This document shows, in pieces, positions 37,332-46,748 of a stretch of 64,000 nt of DNA. Under the pieces are notes generated by a model. That model saw nothing but the letters and a program-made list of their open reading frames with translations. It did not search any database and had not been told where the DNA came from. The stretch's first letter is position 1. Each line of letters starts with the position of its first letter. The position numbers were made by a program, and so were the translations under genes. Source of the stretch: Bog-473 sp963704355 (GTDB lineage: Bacteria > Actinomycetota > Acidimicrobiia > Acidimicrobiales > RAAP-2); contig OY969891.1 of the NCBI GenBank assembly GCA_963704355.1, positions 1,860,001-1,924,000 on the forward strand, given 5' to 3'.

Positions 37332-38558
37332 ATGAAGTCCAACGAGCACTACGTCATCATCACAGCGGACGCGCATGCCGGCGGTAGTCATGAGCAATAC
37401 AGAGGATTCCTCGATCCGAAGTTTCGCGGCGAGTTCGATGCGTGGCGCGGTCGCTACAAGAACCCGTTTAAGGACCTGAAAGACACGAGCCTCCGGACTC
37501 GCAACTGGGACGGAGAATTGCGGGACTCGCAGCAGAACGCGGACGGAGTGGTCGCCGAGGTCATCTTCCCGAACACCGTGCCGCCGTTCTTCCCGAGCTT
37601 TGTGCTGTTCGCGCCGCCGCCCAGACCTGAGGAGTACGAGCTGCGCCATGCCGGCCTGCAGGCGCACAACCGATGGATGGCCGACTTCGTCTCGCAGAAG
37701 CCGGAAGCCCGCGCGGGAATCGGGCAGATCTTTCTGAACGATCTCGATGACGCCATCGCGGATGTGGTGTGGTGCAGGGACAACGGGCTGCGTGGAGGGG
37801 TGCTCATCGGCTCGGTCCCGCCGACAAGCGACTGGCTCAGGCCGCTTTACGATCCGTACTACGACCCGCTCTGGCAGGCGTGTGAGGAACTTGGCGTACC
37901 GGTCAACACCCACAGCGGCCCGGGCAGCCCTGCGTACCCTCCGGCGCCGGCCATGCCTGCGGTCCACGTGCTCGAGATGCTGTTCTATTCCCAGCGCCCC
38001 CTCGTGTACATGATCGTCGGTGGCGTCTTCGAGCGGTTTCCGAAGCTGACGTTCGTCCTGACCGAGGCCGGCTGCTCGTGGGTCCCCGACCTGCTCAGCC
38101 ATCTCGATGCCGTCATGGCCAGGCTGCGGAAGGGCAAGACCGGCGAGATGCGGTTCGACGGAGACGCCGTGCCGCCGCGTTCGGCCTCGGAGTACTTCAA
38201 GCAGAATTGCTATCTCGGGGTAAGCCAGCCCGGACCTTCGGACATCTCGGCGGCACTCGGCCCGGTGGGTCTCGACCGCGTGATGTGGGGCAGCGACTAT
38301 CCGCACGAAGAGGGCACGTTGCCGTTCTCCCGTGAGCATCTGCGCCAAGTGGTCGGTGCGTTGGAACCGGAGCAGATCCAGCAGTTCGTGGGCGCCAACG
38401 CAGCACGCGTCTACGGGTTCGACATCGAGGCTCTGCGACCGGCGGCCACTCTCCACGGGCCCACCGTGAGCGAGATTGCGGAGCCGTTGACGGAGCTCCC
38501 CGAGAACCCCAACGAGGCGCTACGGCGATCGGCTCGAGAGCTGGCCGTGTCTGCTTGA
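37332..38558 (+). CDS. Amidohydrolase-related metal-dependent hydrolase
   Basis: A 408-residue TIM-barrel hydrolase (Amidohydro_2 type) starting at ATG 37332, with AGGAGAGGCAGGACCG upstream. The first-strand metal motif is seen as ITADAHAGG (DxH). VNTHSGPGSPAYP supplies another histidine, and the strand-8 aspartate is in MWGSDYPHEEGTLP. Relatives hydrolyse or decarboxylate aromatic and other carboxylated compounds. It is 36 bp upstream of an enoyl-CoA hydratase gene, so both are probably one operon for breakdown of an organic acid. The substrate is not assignable. Confidence 0.88.
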   Translation: MKSNEHYVIITADAHAGGSHEQYRGFLDPKFRGEFDAWRGRYKNPFKDLKDTSLRTRNWDGELRDSQQNADGVVAEVIFPNTVPPFFPSFVLFAPPPRPEEYELRHAGLQAHNRWMADFVSQKPEARAGIGQIFLNDLDDAIADVVWCRDNGLRGGVLIGSVPPTSDWLRPLYDPYYDPLWQACEELGVPVNTHSGPGSPAYPPAPAMPAVHVLEMLFYSQRPLVYMIVGGVFERFPKLTFVLTEAGCSWVPDLLSHLDAVMARLRKGKTGEMRFDGDAVPPRSASEYFKQNCYLGVSQPGPSDISAALGPVGLDRVMWGSDYPHEEGTLPFSREHLRQVVGALEPEQIQQFVGANAARVYGFDIEALRPAATLHGPTVSEIAEPLTELPENPNEALRRSARELAVSA

Positions 38559-38594
38559 GGGCATCCATTTCTTGGGTCGCCCTACACTCTCGAG

Positions 38595-39443
38595 ATGTAC
38601 GACAGCATCGACTACTCCGAGTACGACGTTATTGAGGTGGACGACCCGTCTCCGGGGGTGAGACGGATCACCTTGAACCGCCCCGAAAAGCGCAATGCGC
38701 TCAATCACCCGTTGCGGGGGCAGCTTCTCCATGCACTGCGAGAAGGTGATGCCGACCCCGACGTGCGTGTCCAGATCATTCGCGGGGCGGGCAGCTCCTT
38801 CTCCGCCGGCTACGACCTCGGTGGCGGTAATGAGGGCCACGAGATGCCCTTCTATACGGCAGCAGGGGAGGGGGAGTGGCCGCGACACGTCACCGAGGGC
38901 TGGATGAGCATCTGGGATCTCGCCAAGCCGGTGATCGCCCAGGTTCACGGCTACTGCTTGGCCGGAGGGAGCGAGCTCGCGACCTGCTGTGACCTCGTCT
39001 ACATGGCCACCGACGCGCAGATGGGCTACCCCGCCGTGCGCTTCGGCGTACCGGACATGCACTTTCACGCCTGGTTCGTGGGACCTCGCAAGGCCATGGA
39101 GATGATGCTCACGGGGGACTCAATAACCGGCACCGAAGCCGTGGAGTACGGATGGGCCAACGCGGCGTTTCCGCCCGACCAACTCGAGGCGGAGGTCATT
39201 GCAAAGGCGCGACGTATATCCCAGATGCCTCCCGACATCGTGCGCCTGAACAAGCGGATCGTTCACCGGGGGATGGAGGTGATGGGCCTGCGGACCGCCA
39301 TCAGAGTGGGGACCGAGCTGTGTGCCTTGGGCACCCACCAAAAGAGCCTGCACGAATTCGTGCGCAAGTCACAGGAGCAAGGGTTGACGGCGACCCTCAA
39401 CGAACGCGACGGCGTCTTCGGGGACTACCGCACACGTAGCTGA
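38595..39443 (+). CDS. Enoyl-CoA hydratase/isomerase (crotonase) family protein
   Basis: A 282-residue crotonase-fold enzyme acting on acyl-CoA thioesters. Oxyanion-hole segments are GSSFSAGYDLGG and YCLAGGSELATCCDL, the latter with the first usual catalytic Glu. The second catalytic region (PAVRFGVPDM) lacks a Glu at the expected place, so the reaction may not be a simple hydration. The C-terminal helix RDGVFGDYRTRS is typical of family members in degradation pathways. It follows the amidohydrolase gene closely and probably works with it. Confidence 0.88.
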   Translation: MYDSIDYSEYDVIEVDDPSPGVRRITLNRPEKRNALNHPLRGQLLHALREGDADPDVRVQIIRGAGSSFSAGYDLGGGNEGHEMPFYTAAGEGEWPRHVTEGWMSIWDLAKPVIAQVHGYCLAGGSELATCCDLVYMATDAQMGYPAVRFGVPDMHFHAWFVGPRKAMEMMLTGDSITGTEAVEYGWANAAFPPDQLEAEVIAKARRISQMPPDIVRLNKRIVHRGMEVMGLRTAIRVGTELCALGTHQKSLHEFVRKSQEQGLTATLNERDGVFGDYRTRS

Positions 39444-39887
39444 CTCGGACGGTGTCATGACCATCATCCAGGATCGATAGCCAAACCTTCTTCAGGCCAG
39501 ACCGGACCAGCCGACTGAAAGCTATGAGGATATAAGCGTCGTGTTGGCGGAGCATCGCGACGTCCACGACGCCCGCGCTCTTGAATTACGTGAGCTGAAT
39601 GGTTCAAGAAGCCACGGTGTCCAAACTGCGCACGAGCTCGCCGCCGAGACTGGATACGGAGCTTGTCGAAGGTGTCGCTTACTTTGAACCGAGGTCCGAG
39701 CAGCTCGTGCGGCGCCTCGCCCAGTGCTCACGATCGTTTCCTCCCCGGGAACGGCCCGATCTGGGCAATGCGGCGGCGCGCGGCCTGCCTCCTACCGAAG
39801 CAGGCACTTCGGAGGCAGGTGCGGACTCGTCGATTCAAGCAGCTGCAAATATGCTTGCGTGCCAATCCCAATGAGTCGCTTCCGTCG
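39444..39887. other. Intergenic stretch
   Basis: No convincing gene. Frames open here, but none has domain character. The methyltransferase gene that follows may start inside this stretch. Confidence 0.35.
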
Positions 39888-40544
39888 GTGATCGGCGAAT
39901 CGCCGAGCGAAAGAGAGCAGCATCGTCGATCACTCTGGGAGTACTACGACCGGCGAGTGACCGGGCGCTTGCCTGGCTTGGCCAACGCCCACGCCTACTG
40001 GACCGGGCTAGGCGTCACCGTCGAAGTCGCAGACATCGCTGCTGAAGCTGCGCAGGTTGAACGCCTACTTCGTGAGCTGTCCGCAGTCCGCTTCGTCGAA
40101 GTAGGTGCCGGGCCAGGCACTTTCACCGGATACCTTGCGGGGAAGGGCATCGCCATCGACCAGAGTCGAAGGGCGCTCGACGTTCTGCACACCGTTTTTC
40201 CCGGAGTGCCAGTGATCCAGGCCGATGCCACTGCCCTACCGATGCGAGCCCACGCCGTCGACCGCTTCTTCTCCGCCCACACCTATGGCTTGCTTCTTCC
40301 GAGTGAGCGTGAACCCTTTCTTGCCGAAGCGCACCGGGTTGCGTCCGAGGTCGTGATCCTCGACGCCGGTCGCCCCGTAGGAGTAAGCGCCGAGGAGTGG
40401 CAGGAGCGTACGCTGCCGGAAGGAGGTCGCTACAGAGTCTTCCGCCGCCACTTCGATGCGGAGGCGTTGGCGGCCGAAGTCGGTGGTGTGGTGCTGTTCG
40501 CCGGGCAGTTCTACGTGCTGGTGGGCACTGCGGCCGCCCCATGA
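39888..40544 (+). CDS. SAM-dependent class I methyltransferase
   Basis: About 219 residues if GTG 39888 is the start. An upstream ATG at 39663 is in frame but encodes implausible sequence. SAM-binding motif I is FVEVGAGPGTFTGYL. The acidic strand-2 end is IAIDQS, motif II is VIQADATALPM, and DRFFSAHTYGLLLPSERE follows. This is a Methyltransf_11 layout, usually acting on small molecules. No pathway neighbour identifies the substrate. No strong ribosome site was seen before 39888, so the start is uncertain. Confidence 0.75.
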   Translation: MIGESPSEREQHRRSLWEYYDRRVTGRLPGLANAHAYWTGLGVTVEVADIAAEAAQVERLLRELSAVRFVEVGAGPGTFTGYLAGKGIAIDQSRRALDVLHTVFPGVPVIQADATALPMRAHAVDRFFSAHTYGLLLPSEREPFLAEAHRVASEVVILDAGRPVGVSAEEWQERTLPEGGRYRVFRRHFDAEALAAEVGGVVLFAGQFYVLVGTAAAP

Positions 40545-40717
40545 TACTCAGCCGTGTCTCGATCGAGGGAGACCGGGCGAGATGTGCCGATCGTCGCGCT
40601 CCGCCCGGTATCGGCACCCGATGCATGCCCCAATGACCCGATCGGACTTCGGCTTCGTACGTGACCCAGTTCGCCAATGGTGGGACACCTCGGCACTTTG
40701 GCCCCAGCAGAGCCTCA

Positions 40718-40981
40718 CTACAGGTCGGAGCGGCTAAGCGCCTCTTCGTCAAGGAAGAAGAACTCAAGCTGAATGCCATCAGGATCGACCAAGTCGAACA
40801 TCCAACCGCCGCCGCCACCTTCCCTGATCTGTGAACGCGGAACTCCGTGCGCGTCGAGCCAGTAAGCCCACGATTCGAGCTCATTCTGGGACCCGGCGGT
40901 GGATATGGGCCGCGCGGTAGGGGGCATGAGCCCTGAGTGAAGGCCTGCGGGCCGATCCTTCGCCGGGCGCCTCCGAGTCAT
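40718..40981 (-). pseudogene. Fragment of a VOC-family (glyoxalase-like) gene
   Basis: The C-terminal half of a VOC domain is visible: LESWAYWLDAHGVPRSQI, then GGWMFDLVDPDGIQLEFFFL, the standard beta-strand and metal-ligand glutamate of the second module. The first 60-70 residues of a VOC protein are missing. Upstream codons (RPAKDRPAGLHSGLMPP) are unrelated. It is probably a remnant left by deletion. A second, intact VOC gene lies at 61072. Confidence 0.6.
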
Positions 40982-41030
40982 CCTTCGATCAGGTCCATAC
41001 CTCTCCCGAGCTTGTTGGGACTATCGTTGG

Positions 41031-41115
41031 GGCGGGTCGTTACTGGCGTCTGGGTGGAGTACCACCGGGGACCGACCCGCCGGCAGCCTGCCGGATGTAG
41101 CCGTGCGCCTGGGCG
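41031..41115 (+). promoter_or_regulatory. ZTP (pfl) riboswitch upstream of glyA
   Basis: Stem P1 pairs 41031-41039 (GGCGGGTCG) with 41073-41081 (CGACCCGCC). Inside are the conserved TACTGGCG, the hairpin GGTGG/CCACC (41053-41066) and GGGGAC. A variable hairpin (CCGGCAG/CTGCCGG, 41080-41094) follows. The highly conserved 3' element GCCGTGCGCCTGGGC (41100-41114) forms the pseudoknot stem. This matches the pfl consensus closely. ZTP/ZMP signals folate shortage, and such riboswitches switch on glyA and other one-carbon genes. Here it sits 28 bp before the glyA start and may control ribosome access. Confidence 0.9.
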
Positions 41116-41142
41116 AAGACTCGATGTCGTCCGAAGGAGCGC

Positions 41143-42570
41143 GTGGTGCCCGAACCAGTCGTAGCGAGTGCCTATCGATCGGCGTTGGAGGTGATCTCTG
41201 CCGCCGAACCAGATGTGGCAGCGGCCATCGTCGGTGAGCTGGAGTCCCAACGGCATCAACTGAAGCTCATCGCTTCAGAGAACTACGCCTCACCGGCCGT
41301 GCTGCTGGCCATGGGCAACTGGCTGTCGGACAAGTATGCCGAGGGCACACCGGGCCATCGGTTTTATGCCGGATGCGAGTTGGTTGACCGGATCGAGACA
41401 TTGGCTACCGACCACGCCAAAGCACTGTTCGGCGCCGATCACGCCTATGTCCAGCCTCATTCGGGGATCGACGCGAACTTGGTGGCCTACTGGTCCATTC
41501 TTGCCCACCGCGTCGAGCAGCCTTTCCTCGACGAGGTCGGAGTGGGTCATGTGAACGACCTTGACCCCGTGAGCTGGGATCGACTTCGTAGCGAGCTGCA
41601 CTCCCAGCGCATGATGGGCATGGCTCTCGACGCCGGTGGGCACCTCACCCATGGGTTCCGGCCCAACATCTCGGGGAAGCTTTTCGACCAGGCCAGCTAC
41701 GGGGTCGATTCCACTTCCGGACTTCTCGACTACGGCGCCATCGCCGCTCAGGTCAGGGAGTTCCGTCCCCTGGTCCTCGTGGCGGGGTACTCGGCCTACC
41801 CCCGGAACCCCAATTTTGCCATCTTGGCCGAGATCGCCCACGACGTCGGGGCTACCTTCATGGTCGACATGGCCCACTTCGCTGGGCTGGTGGCCGGCAA
41901 GGTTCTGGTCGGTGACCTCGATCCGGTGCCCCATGCTGATGTCGTGACCTCCACCACGCACAAATCACTGCGCGGACCTCGGGGTGGACTAGTCCTCTGC
42001 ACCGAGGAATACGCACCCTACGTAGACAAAGGCTGCCCGATGGTCCTCGGCGGCCCGCTGCCTCACATGATGGCTGCCAAGGCCGTTGCTTTGTCTGAGG
42101 CTCGCCAGCCCTCGTTCGCTGACTATGCCGTCCACATCGTAGAGAATGCACGTGCTCTGGCGGAAGGTCTGATACGGCGGGGTGCACGGCTCATCACCGG
42201 GGGGACTGACAACCACCTTGTGCTCTTGGACGTGGCATCCAGCTTCGGACTCACCGGCCGTCAAGCTGAGGCTGCCCTGCTTGACGCAGGCGTGGTCACC
42301 AATCGCAACTTATTGCCAGGTGACGCCAACGGCGCCTGGTACACCTCGGGAATTCGACTTGGCACACCGGCGCTGACCACGCTGGGATTTGGGCCAGACG
42401 AGATCGACGAAGTCGCCGACGTCATAGTCACTGCCTTGAGAGCCACGACACCGGCGACATCCACAGCCAAAGCGAAGTACGAGATCGATCCCCACATCGC
42501 CCAAGTCTGCGAGGACCGGTGTTTCAGCTTGCTCGACCGCCACCACCTCTATGCGGACATCGAGCTGTAA
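41143..42570 (+). CDS. glyA: Serine hydroxymethyltransferase, extended form
   Basis: A PLP enzyme that converts serine and tetrahydrofolate to glycine and methylene-THF. The protein is 475 residues, about 50 more than common SHMTs. Features are LKLIASENYASPAVL, KYAEGTPGHRFYAGCE, LDAGGHLTHGFRPNISGK, and the PLP lysine in TSTTHKSLRGPRGG. An insertion of about 30 residues (IDANLVAYWSILAHRVEQPF onwards) precedes the HLTHG motif. Start GTG 41143 or 41146, after AAGGAG. A ZTP riboswitch in the leader ties expression to one-carbon demand. No other folate gene is adjacent. Confidence 0.93.
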   Translation: MVPEPVVASAYRSALEVISAAEPDVAAAIVGELESQRHQLKLIASENYASPAVLLAMGNWLSDKYAEGTPGHRFYAGCELVDRIETLATDHAKALFGADHAYVQPHSGIDANLVAYWSILAHRVEQPFLDEVGVGHVNDLDPVSWDRLRSELHSQRMMGMALDAGGHLTHGFRPNISGKLFDQASYGVDSTSGLLDYGAIAAQVREFRPLVLVAGYSAYPRNPNFAILAEIAHDVGATFMVDMAHFAGLVAGKVLVGDLDPVPHADVVTSTTHKSLRGPRGGLVLCTEEYAPYVDKGCPMVLGGPLPHMMAAKAVALSEARQPSFADYAVHIVENARALAEGLIRRGARLITGGTDNHLVLLDVASSFGLTGRQAEAALLDAGVVTNRNLLPGDANGAWYTSGIRLGTPALTTLGFGPDEIDEVADVIVTALRATTPATSTAKAKYEIDPHIAQVCEDRCFSLLDRHHLYADIEL

Positions 42571-42772
42571 ATGACTTGCTCGGAGAGTACGGACAATGCA
42601 GTGAGTTTCTCGAATCAAGAAGGCGTTACCGCAGTAGTAACCTCAACCGGGACAGAAAGTCTCTCCGATCAGGGAGCAGCACATCGCCCAGGGGTGCCCC
42701 CGAACAGGACGGGACGGTGGGCACTCCGGCACTTTCGGGCTAGGGCATTTTGGGGGAGTCATCGACCTGCCC

Positions 42773-42801
42773 TTGATCTAGAGTACTCTGCAGTGTAGAG
42801 T
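42773..42801 (+). promoter_or_regulatory. Promoter with palindromic operator for the 42821-43859 operon
   Basis: The -35 TTGATC (42773-42778) and -10 TAGAGT (42796-42801) are separated by exactly 17 bp. A perfect palindrome AGAGTACTCT (42780-42789) lies in the spacer, and AGAGT recurs over the -10. A repressor bound there would block RNA polymerase. The winged-helix protein encoded by the second gene of the operon is the natural candidate. Confidence 0.6.
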
Positions 42802-42820
42802 AAATGTTGATGGTGGCGCC

Positions 42821-43408
42821 ATGGACTCCGTAGCTGCAGGGGAGATGCTGAGCGAGGTCGGTGCGGTCCAGCGCCGCGTGAGGGGCGACCGACGCGCGAC
42901 GTCAGTGCCGTTGCTGGTGTTCGGAGCACTCACGGTGATCATCGCCGTACTTGGACCCAGATTCGTTTGGGCGCCCGTCGTGGCGCTCTTCTTTCTGGCT
43001 CCACTCGGCTTTCTTTTGGTTGCACTCATCTACAAGAGACGCGAGATCTCCCTTGGCGTGGGCGGCCGAGTGCGCGCGTACAAAATCGCCGCGCTGACGA
43101 CACTGGTGGTTCTTCCCTTCTTTGGTTTCCTCGTTGGCGAGTATGCGGTCATCGGACTGGCATTGGTGATCATCGCCATTCTGCAACGGAACGTGCCGCT
43201 TGGACTATGGGCTGTCGTCTTCGGAGTCGTTGGAGGTCTGGAGCGGTTCTACCTAGTCAGCAATCGCCTCTACTCTGTCGCCGACGCGTTGGGTATCAAT
43301 CGCAGCAAGAATGGCTACTTTTCATGGGGATCTGCCCTCGTGTACGCGTGTCTTGGCATGGCGATGATCGCTGGAGGGTTGTACGCACGACACCGCGAAG
43401 GTTCGTAA
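42821..43408 (+). CDS. Membrane protein co-transcribed with a winged-helix regulator
   Basis: 195 residues with about five to six membrane helices (VPLLVFGALTVIIAVLGP; VVALFFLAPLGFLLVALIY; IAALTTLVVLPFFGFLVGEY; VIGLALVIIAILQ). The N-terminus carries a helix LSEVGAVQRRVRGDRR like that of other small actinobacterial membrane proteins paired with HTH genes. Start ATG 42821. One base separates its TAA from the regulator start, so both are one operon. It may export or sense a ligand for the regulator. The substrate is unknown. Confidence 0.78.
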   Translation: MDSVAAGEMLSEVGAVQRRVRGDRRATSVPLLVFGALTVIIAVLGPRFVWAPVVALFFLAPLGFLLVALIYKRREISLGVGGRVRAYKIAALTTLVVLPFFGFLVGEYAVIGLALVIIAILQRNVPLGLWAVVFGVVGGLERFYLVSNRLYSVADALGINRSKNGYFSWGSALVYACLGMAMIAGGLYARHREGS

Positions 43409-43409
43409 A

Positions 43410-43859
43410 GTGGCCGCTCGAGAGCGAGCCGACGCACCTGAGTTGCCGCATCCGTCCGCGGGACTGAATGAGGTCGTGCACCAACGCACCAGACTCGGCA
43501 TCCTGACGGTTCTGGCTGAGAGTCATCGAGCCGATTTCACCTACCTCAAATCGACGCTCGGACTCTCTGACGGCAACCTTGGCAGACACTTAGAGATCCT
43601 CGCCGACGAGGGTCTGATCGAGATCACGAAGGGCTATGAGGGCCGGCGTCCGCGAACGTGGGCCGAGATCACCAGCGCCGGGCAATCAGCGCTGGCCGCC
43701 CAGATGGCTGCGATGAAGAAGCTTGTCAGCCAATACGAGGCAAGCACCGTGATCACGCAGAACACGAAGAGTTCCCCGACGAAGGGCGGTTCGCTACGAA
43801 CGGCCGATCGGGACAAAGCAACTCCACGACGTGCCATGCCGAGATTGTCTGGAACTTAG
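43410..43859 (+). CDS. Winged-helix transcriptional regulator
   Basis: 149 residues from GTG 43410. The domain NEVVHQRTRLGILTVLAESH, then FTYLKSTLGLSDGNLGRHLE and ILADEGLIEITKGYEGRRPR, is a classic winged helix of the HTH family often paired with a membrane partner in actinobacteria. After about residue 105 the tail is polar and probably disordered. It likely represses its own operon through the AGAGTACTCT palindrome at 42780. That link is inferred from position. Confidence 0.85.
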   Translation: MAARERADAPELPHPSAGLNEVVHQRTRLGILTVLAESHRADFTYLKSTLGLSDGNLGRHLEILADEGLIEITKGYEGRRPRTWAEITSAGQSALAAQMAAMKKLVSQYEASTVITQNTKSSPTKGGSLRTADRDKATPRRAMPRLSGT

Positions 43860-44344
43860 GTCCGACGTTTCCGAACCCGAGAGATGCGCCCAGTTCTCCA
43901 ATGATGGAAGGCTGCGCCACCCTCTACTACGGCAGGCTTCGGACTTGTGGCTTGCGGCGTAACGCCGGCGGACCCAGCGATGAGAGCGGCCAGGCCAACG
44001 CCGAGAGCTACCAGGGCAACCAGAATGGCGACGAGGAGAAGCGGATCACGTCGGCGGATCAAAGTGGTGCGACCATTGCCACGCCTACAGTTTGCACCTT
44101 CTTCGGACAGTGTCGACCCATGTCTGGGCGCCCCACCCGCCGGCTGCGGGCCACCGACTTTGAAATACTGACGCCGTGCGGACTGCAAAGCTGAGTGGGC
44201 GAGTCGCCCGGTTAGCCGAAGCGCTCCCTCTCGACACATCGAGATCAATCCACTCCGCGTGCATGGCGGCCAAGTAGAAGGTCTCGACGCACGGGTGGTC
44301 TGGGACAAGGACCAGGACACGGAACAACACAAGGAGATCGACCT
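43860..44344. other. Gene-poor stretch with one possible small membrane peptide
   Basis: On the minus strand, ending at 43856, a frame contains RRRDPLLLVAILVALVALGV, a good single membrane helix after basic residues, with a TTG as the only nearby start. It could be a peptide of about 70 residues, but no ribosome site or family supports it. The rest shows no feature. Confidence 0.25.
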
Positions 44345-45148
44345 ATGACGAGCAGCCTCCTCGCCGGCCGCACGGCCCTGGTCACCGGCGCCAGCCGTGG
44401 GATAGGAATGGCGATCGCGCAGCGCTTCGCCGCCGAAGGTGCCACGGTGGCGGTGACCGCCAGGACGGTCGAGCCGGGAACCAGCCAGTTCGAGGGGAGC
44501 CTTGAAGAGACTGTCCTAGCGATCACCAAGGACGGTGGGCACGCGGTCGCCATCGCGGCGGACCTGTCGAGGCCGGAGGAGCGGGAGCGGTTGATCCAGG
44601 AGACCGAAGCCGTCATCGGACCAGTCGACATCCTGGTCAACAACGCGGCCGTCACCTTCTTCACCCCGATCGCCGACTTCGCAACGAAGCGCCTGCAGCT
44701 GATGTTCGAGGTCCAGGTCTACGCCACTATTGACCTCGCGCAGAGGGTTCTTCCCAGCATGGCCGCGGCCGGCCAGGGGTGGATACTCAACATCTCTTCG
44801 GGCGCGTCGCGCCACCCTTCGCTCCCGCCGGGTCCGATGGGGCGTGGAGGCGGCACGGTGTACGGGATGGTCAAGGCCGCCCTGGAGCGCTTTACGACGG
44901 GTTTGGCCGCGGAGGTCTGGGAAGCGAACGTCGCGGTCAACTCGCTCTCTCCGAACAGGGTGGTGCCCACTTCGGGCACGGTTTTTCACCATCTGATCCG
45001 TCCCGATGACCCGAACCAGGTAGTCGAACAACCCGAGGTGATGGCGGATGCAGCGCTTGCGCTTTGCAGTCGGTCGCCTCGAACCCTTACGGGCCGGGTC
45101 GCCTACAGCCAGGATCTGCTGGCAGAGCTGGGGGCTGTGGCCCCGTGA
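44345..45148 (+). CDS. Short-chain dehydrogenase/reductase (SDR)
   Basis: A 267-residue NAD(P)-dependent oxidoreductase. The cofactor motif is TGASRGIG near residue 15, with NNAA at about 98-101. The catalytic Ser is in NISSGAS and the YxxxK is in YGMVK. Between them is a Gly/Pro-rich loop (LPPGPMGRGGG) longer than usual. Arg in TARTVEP after strand 2 suggests NADPH preference. Start ATG 44345 follows AAGGAGATCGACCT. It stands alone. Substrate unknown. Confidence 0.9.
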   Translation: MTSSLLAGRTALVTGASRGIGMAIAQRFAAEGATVAVTARTVEPGTSQFEGSLEETVLAITKDGGHAVAIAADLSRPEERERLIQETEAVIGPVDILVNNAAVTFFTPIADFATKRLQLMFEVQVYATIDLAQRVLPSMAAAGQGWILNISSGASRHPSLPPGPMGRGGGTVYGMVKAALERFTTGLAAEVWEANVAVNSLSPNRVVPTSGTVFHHLIRPDDPNQVVEQPEVMADAALALCSRSPRTLTGRVAYSQDLLAELGAVAP

Positions 45149-45363
45149 ACCTGGGCGAGAATGATTGATTTTGCCTCCCGCAGGGAGTGCCAATAATCGG
45201 CATTGAACGGATACTCGTCAGCTTCGATATCTCGCATTCTGGACAATATCTTCCTGTTCAATCTTCCTGATCAACTCACAGCCGTTGCCCGCAATAGGTC
45301 AGTTTGTCAAACTTCCCAAATGAATGTTGTGGCCATTGGCCATCAACAGTGGAGGGACCATTC

Positions 45364-46509
45364 ATGCATGTTCGAGCCTCCGCCGTACAGATCTCGATTG
45401 CCGTGGCCGTCATACTCGGGTCAAGCGGTCTCGTTGCGATTGCATCGAACGGGGTAGCTGGAGCGGCGTCGAATACGAAGCCGAAGGTCGTCATCACCTC
45501 GTCCCCCGTCGCCCTTGCTGGAAAGACTCGCGTAGCCCCGGTGACTTTGAGCTGCAGTGGGGCGGCATGTTCGGGATCAGTCCGAATGACCGGTACCGTG
45601 AAAATCAAGAAGAAGGTAGGCAAGCGAACCGTCACGAAAGCCATGTCTGTCGTCCTTGCGAGCACCCCCTACAAACTCGCCAAGGGAAAGAGTGGGACGT
45701 TTAACTTCACCCTCACGAAAATCGGACGCAGTTCGCTCGCGAAAGCGAATGCGACATCACCACTTCGGGCAACACTCATCGCCTCTGTGAAGGGCGGCGC
45801 TCCCGCCAGGAAAGCCGTGGTCCTGGGCGGAAGCCAGTTTGTCGGTACGTACGTATTGACCGTGGCGCCCAACTTCTGTGGGCCCGTTGGACGCCAAGCC
45901 AGCCAAGTGATGTACGTCCAAGGGAGCGCCGTGACCGATCCAGTGGGCGGCGGATACGGCCCGTTCACAGGTACGGCCAGCGCACAAGGTACGGGCTATC
46001 ACCTCGTCCTCGTGCAACCGGCGAACGAGATAATGGACGACATCACGATCACGCTCAGCAACGGCGCTAACGACATCACCGGCACGGGCCAGCTCAATCT
46101 GCAAGCCGGGAACAACCAACCTTGTGCCATTTCGTTTACCGGGCTGCGGACGTCGACCTCGGTTCGCACCTCGGCTCAAACGACGACCACGACTGCCCCG
46201 CCTGCGACGACAACCACGACCACGACGGTTCCACCGACCACGACGTCGTCGGCCCCTTGTACTGCTCAAGCCATAACGGCGGCGATCCTTACTCCGGGCT
46301 TCACACGCCTCGACACTTTTGGATGCTCGGGAAGTTTTGCCTACGCAGATGCCGAAATATCGCCCACACCAGGTCAGCTCGATGGAGCAGTTTTCATTTT
46401 CATGGCCGTGAACGGCGCCTGGCAAAGTGTCGGCAATCCCGCCTCCTACTGCGGTTCGATGCCTGCGGCCATATATCAGGCGGCTAAGGCTGCTGGGTAC
46501 TGCATGTGA
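45364..46509 (+). CDS. Secreted protein with Thr-rich linker, unknown function
   Basis: 381 residues from ATG 45364, with GGAGGGACCATTC upstream. A signal peptide (QISIAVAVILGSSGLVAIAS) leads to an Ig-like beta domain of about 100 residues (RVAPVTLSCSGAACSGSVRM). A second beta domain follows. A Thr/Pro linker (TTTTTAPPATTTTTTTVPP) then connects to a C-terminal domain of about 80 residues with three cysteines. That domain resembles small surface-binding modules seen after Thr-rich linkers in Acidimicrobiia. The overall architecture points to a cell-surface or secreted binding protein. Confidence 0.78.
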   Translation: MHVRASAVQISIAVAVILGSSGLVAIASNGVAGAASNTKPKVVITSSPVALAGKTRVAPVTLSCSGAACSGSVRMTGTVKIKKKVGKRTVTKAMSVVLASTPYKLAKGKSGTFNFTLTKIGRSSLAKANATSPLRATLIASVKGGAPARKAVVLGGSQFVGTYVLTVAPNFCGPVGRQASQVMYVQGSAVTDPVGGGYGPFTGTASAQGTGYHLVLVQPANEIMDDITITLSNGANDITGTGQLNLQAGNNQPCAISFTGLRTSTSVRTSAQTTTTTAPPATTTTTTTVPPTTTSSAPCTAQAITAAILTPGFTRLDTFGCSGSFAYADAEISPTPGQLDGAVFIFMAVNGAWQSVGNPASYCGSMPAAIYQAAKAAGYCM

Positions 46510-46748
46510 ACGCGACGGGGTGACAACCGCGCTTCCCCCGGGTGCCCGGTACGCCGGGACCGCGGCGTTAAGGAATGACTCCGGATTGTCCCAACCAAGG
46601 GCGGTCCATTACCGGACGAGCGGTCGAACCACCTGCCGTATCGCCTGGCGCAGCAGACCCAGTAGGGATAGGTGGGCTGAAAGTCCACCACAGCCTCAGG
46701 TCGATCGCCTCGACTGCCCGTATCTGGTCTTGCGGACCACTGATGCGA

